A DNA stretch of 64,000 bases from Verrucosispora sp. WMMD573 (lineage in GTDB: Bacteria; Actinomycetota; Actinomycetes; Mycobacteriales; Micromonosporaceae). The stretch spans positions 6,324,001-6,388,000 of the forward strand of contig NZ_CP114901.1 in the NCBI RefSeq assembly GCF_027497175.1, read 5' to 3'. Shown here piece after piece: positions 62,959 through 64,000 of this stretch. The stretch's first letter is position 1, and each line of letters opens with the position of its first letter. A model generated the notes under the pieces. The model was not told the origin of the DNA. It saw only the letters and a program-made list of their open reading frames with translations, and ran no database searches. Made by a program: the position numbers and the translations under genes.

Positions 62959-62997
62959 GGCGGCCGGGCCGGAGTTCTGACACCCGGCCCGGCCGCC
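62959..62997. terminator. Terminator after the TAXI gene
   Basis: A perfect 14-bp stem GGCGGCCGGGCCGG / CCGGCCCGGCCGCC around an 11-base loop, six bases after the stop. The sensor gene that follows therefore probably has its own promoter or only partial read-through. Confidence 0.75.
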
Positions 62998-63016
62998 CCG
63001 ACCTCGGGAGACCCCC

Positions 63017-64000
63017 GTGCCGCTGTCCTCGCTGGCCCGCGTACGCCGGCACAGCCGACCGTCCGGCCACACCGGCCGACTCTGGTCGGTGCGTACCCAA
63101 CTGCTCGCACCGATCCTGATCGCCACCGCCGGCCTGCTCGTGCTGGGGGCCATCCAGACCGGTGACGCCCTGGCCGCCTCCACCGACGCCGAACGGGCCC
63201 GGGTGCTGGCCGGCACCGCCACCGCCACCGTCTCGCTGGTGCACGAGCTGGAGCGGGAACTCGGCGAGACGGCGGCGCTCCGCCAGCGCGGCGGGACCTC
63301 CGGCCGCCAGTTGGTCGACGCCCAACGGCGTCGGGTCGACGAGGCCAGCGAGCGCTACCGCACCGCCAGCTCCGACGCCCGCCGCACCGCGCCGGACCTC
63401 GGCCACGACCTCGACGGCGTGACCGAACACCTCGACCAGCTCGACGAGGCCCGGATAGCCGCGCTCACCACCGACAATGCCGACGGGATGTACGTGGCAC
63501 TTGTGGAGTCGCTGCTCGCTGTCGCCGACGCGCTTCCCGCCCAGCTACGCGACCCCGAACTGGCCAACCGCGCCCGTGAGGTGGCCGCCGTCGCGGCCCA
63601 GGAACACCTGGCGTCGCTGGAACGTGACCTGCTCCGGGCCATCTTCGTCCGAGGTGAGCTGGTCGAGGGCGAACTCGCCCGGCTGGGCCGGCTGCGCGGC
63701 GCGCAGGAGCAGCGGCAGGCCGAGTTCTCCCGGATCGCCGGGGAACGCGCCACCGACGCGTACACCCGTCTGATCGCCGGCGGCGACGTCTCCACCGCCC
63801 GGCGGATGCGCGACAGCGCATTGAACGCCGACGCCGAGCCGACCGCGCTGCCCGCCGACGGAGACGCCTGGTACGTCGCCCAGAGCGGTGCCATCCGCCG
63901 GTTCAACCTGCTCGGCCGGGAGCTTTCCGACGAGCTGGACCAGCGCGCCGCCGAGTTGGCGACGGACGCCCGGCAACGGGCATTGGTCACCGGCGGCGCC
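63017..64000 (+). CDS. Membrane sensor (histidine kinase-like) with nitrate/nitrite-sensing-type domain, 3' end outside window
   Basis: An open frame of 328 codons runs off the right edge. The GTG at 63017 has GGGAG six bases upstream. A membrane helix (QLLAPILIATAGLLVLGAIQ) near residue 35 is followed by a long helical extracytoplasmic region. Features such as TLSLVHELERELGET-like spacing (here TATVSLVHELERELGETAAL) and ALRQRGGTSG resemble NIT domains of actinobacterial kinases. Kinase motifs lie beyond the window, so a chemoreceptor is an alternative. It may sense the substrate of the TRAP importer. Confidence 0.7.
   Translation, partial: MPLSSLARVRRHSRPSGHTGRLWSVRTQLLAPILIATAGLLVLGAIQTGDALAASTDAERARVLAGTATATVSLVHELERELGETAALRQRGGTSGRQLVDAQRRRVDEASERYRTASSDARRTAPDLGHDLDGVTEHLDQLDEARIAALTTDNADGMYVALVESLLAVADALPAQLRDPELANRAREVAAVAAQEHLASLERDLLRAIFVRGELVEGELARLGRLRGAQEQRQAEFSRIAGERATDAYTRLIAGGDVSTARRMRDSALNADAEPTALPADGDAWYVAQSGAIRRFNLLGRELSDELDQRAAELATDARQRALVTGGA

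Noticed and set aside
1..64000. CRISPR arrays, complete insertion sequences, rRNA, origin
   Set aside because: No regularly spaced repeats, transposase motifs, rRNA-like sequence or DnaA-box clusters were seen on reading.

Overview
The window is GC-rich DNA with GTG/TTG starts, long open antisense frames and dense stop/start overlaps. Tat- and lipoprotein-type exporters, secreted ricin-lectin proteins and paired ECF42/DGPF loci point to an actinobacterium, most likely Micromonosporaceae (Micromonospora-like). The family assignment is an inference from gene content and style. No rRNA, CRISPR array, complete insertion sequence or replication origin was seen. Two tRNA genes are present.

Layout. 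(1) 1-9.7 kb, plus strand: a catabolic operon with an IclR regulator (5' end cut off), GH35 beta-galactosidase, amidohydrolase, a sugar ABC importer (lipoprotein and two permeases), zinc alcohol dehydrogenase and aldehyde dehydrogenase. (2) 9.8-11.1 kb, minus: a coupled pair of unsecreted proteins, an Ig-like protein and a barrel-like protein. (3) 11.4-20.4 kb: two DGPF/ECF42 sigma-factor pairs, a DHFR-fold reductase, three phosphotransferase-fold enzymes and a divergent LysR/DapA-like pair. (4) 20.5-22.9 kb, minus: a PadR-controlled DUF1048/ABC exporter operon. (5) 23.3-24.7 kb: an O-antigen-ligase-like membrane protein.

(6) 25.1-29.9 kb is an accessory island ending at a tRNA with a CAU anticodon. 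It holds YefM/Txe, VapBC, Phd/VapC and RelE-type toxin-antitoxin modules, an orphan nuclease-toxin/immunity pair, a vapC remnant, a decayed nucleotidyltransferase operon and three copies of a dispersed repeat. (7) 30.2-34.1 kb, minus: an M16 metallopeptidase with a helical partner, and an FAD oxidoreductase, followed by tRNA-Asn.

(8) 34.8-42.5 kb: a ROK regulator, a sugar isomerase-like protein and two large secreted lectin-tagged proteins (ThuA-DUF1080 and PQQ-type sugar dehydrogenase) that share a nearly identical 339-bp lectin segment. (9) 42.7-51.0 kb, minus: eight tightly coupled genes forming an ebo-type cluster (EboA, B, C, E, F). EboD (dehydroquinate synthase-like) is not seen; instead there is a myo-inositol-phosphate synthase, plus a polyprenyl synthase and a second TIM-barrel isomerase. 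I infer a prenylated-cyclitol pathway. (10) 51.5-57.7 kb, minus: a ROK-regulated Rbs-type sugar importer with a Gfo/Idh/MocA dehydrogenase. (11) 57.9-59.1 kb: a YihY/BrkB membrane protein. (12) 59.7-64.0 kb, plus: a TRAP-TAXI importer and the start of a sensor kinase cut off by the window end.

Starts were moved inward from the longest open frame wherever a ribosome-binding site or family alignment argued for it. All family names are from reading the translations, not from a database search.
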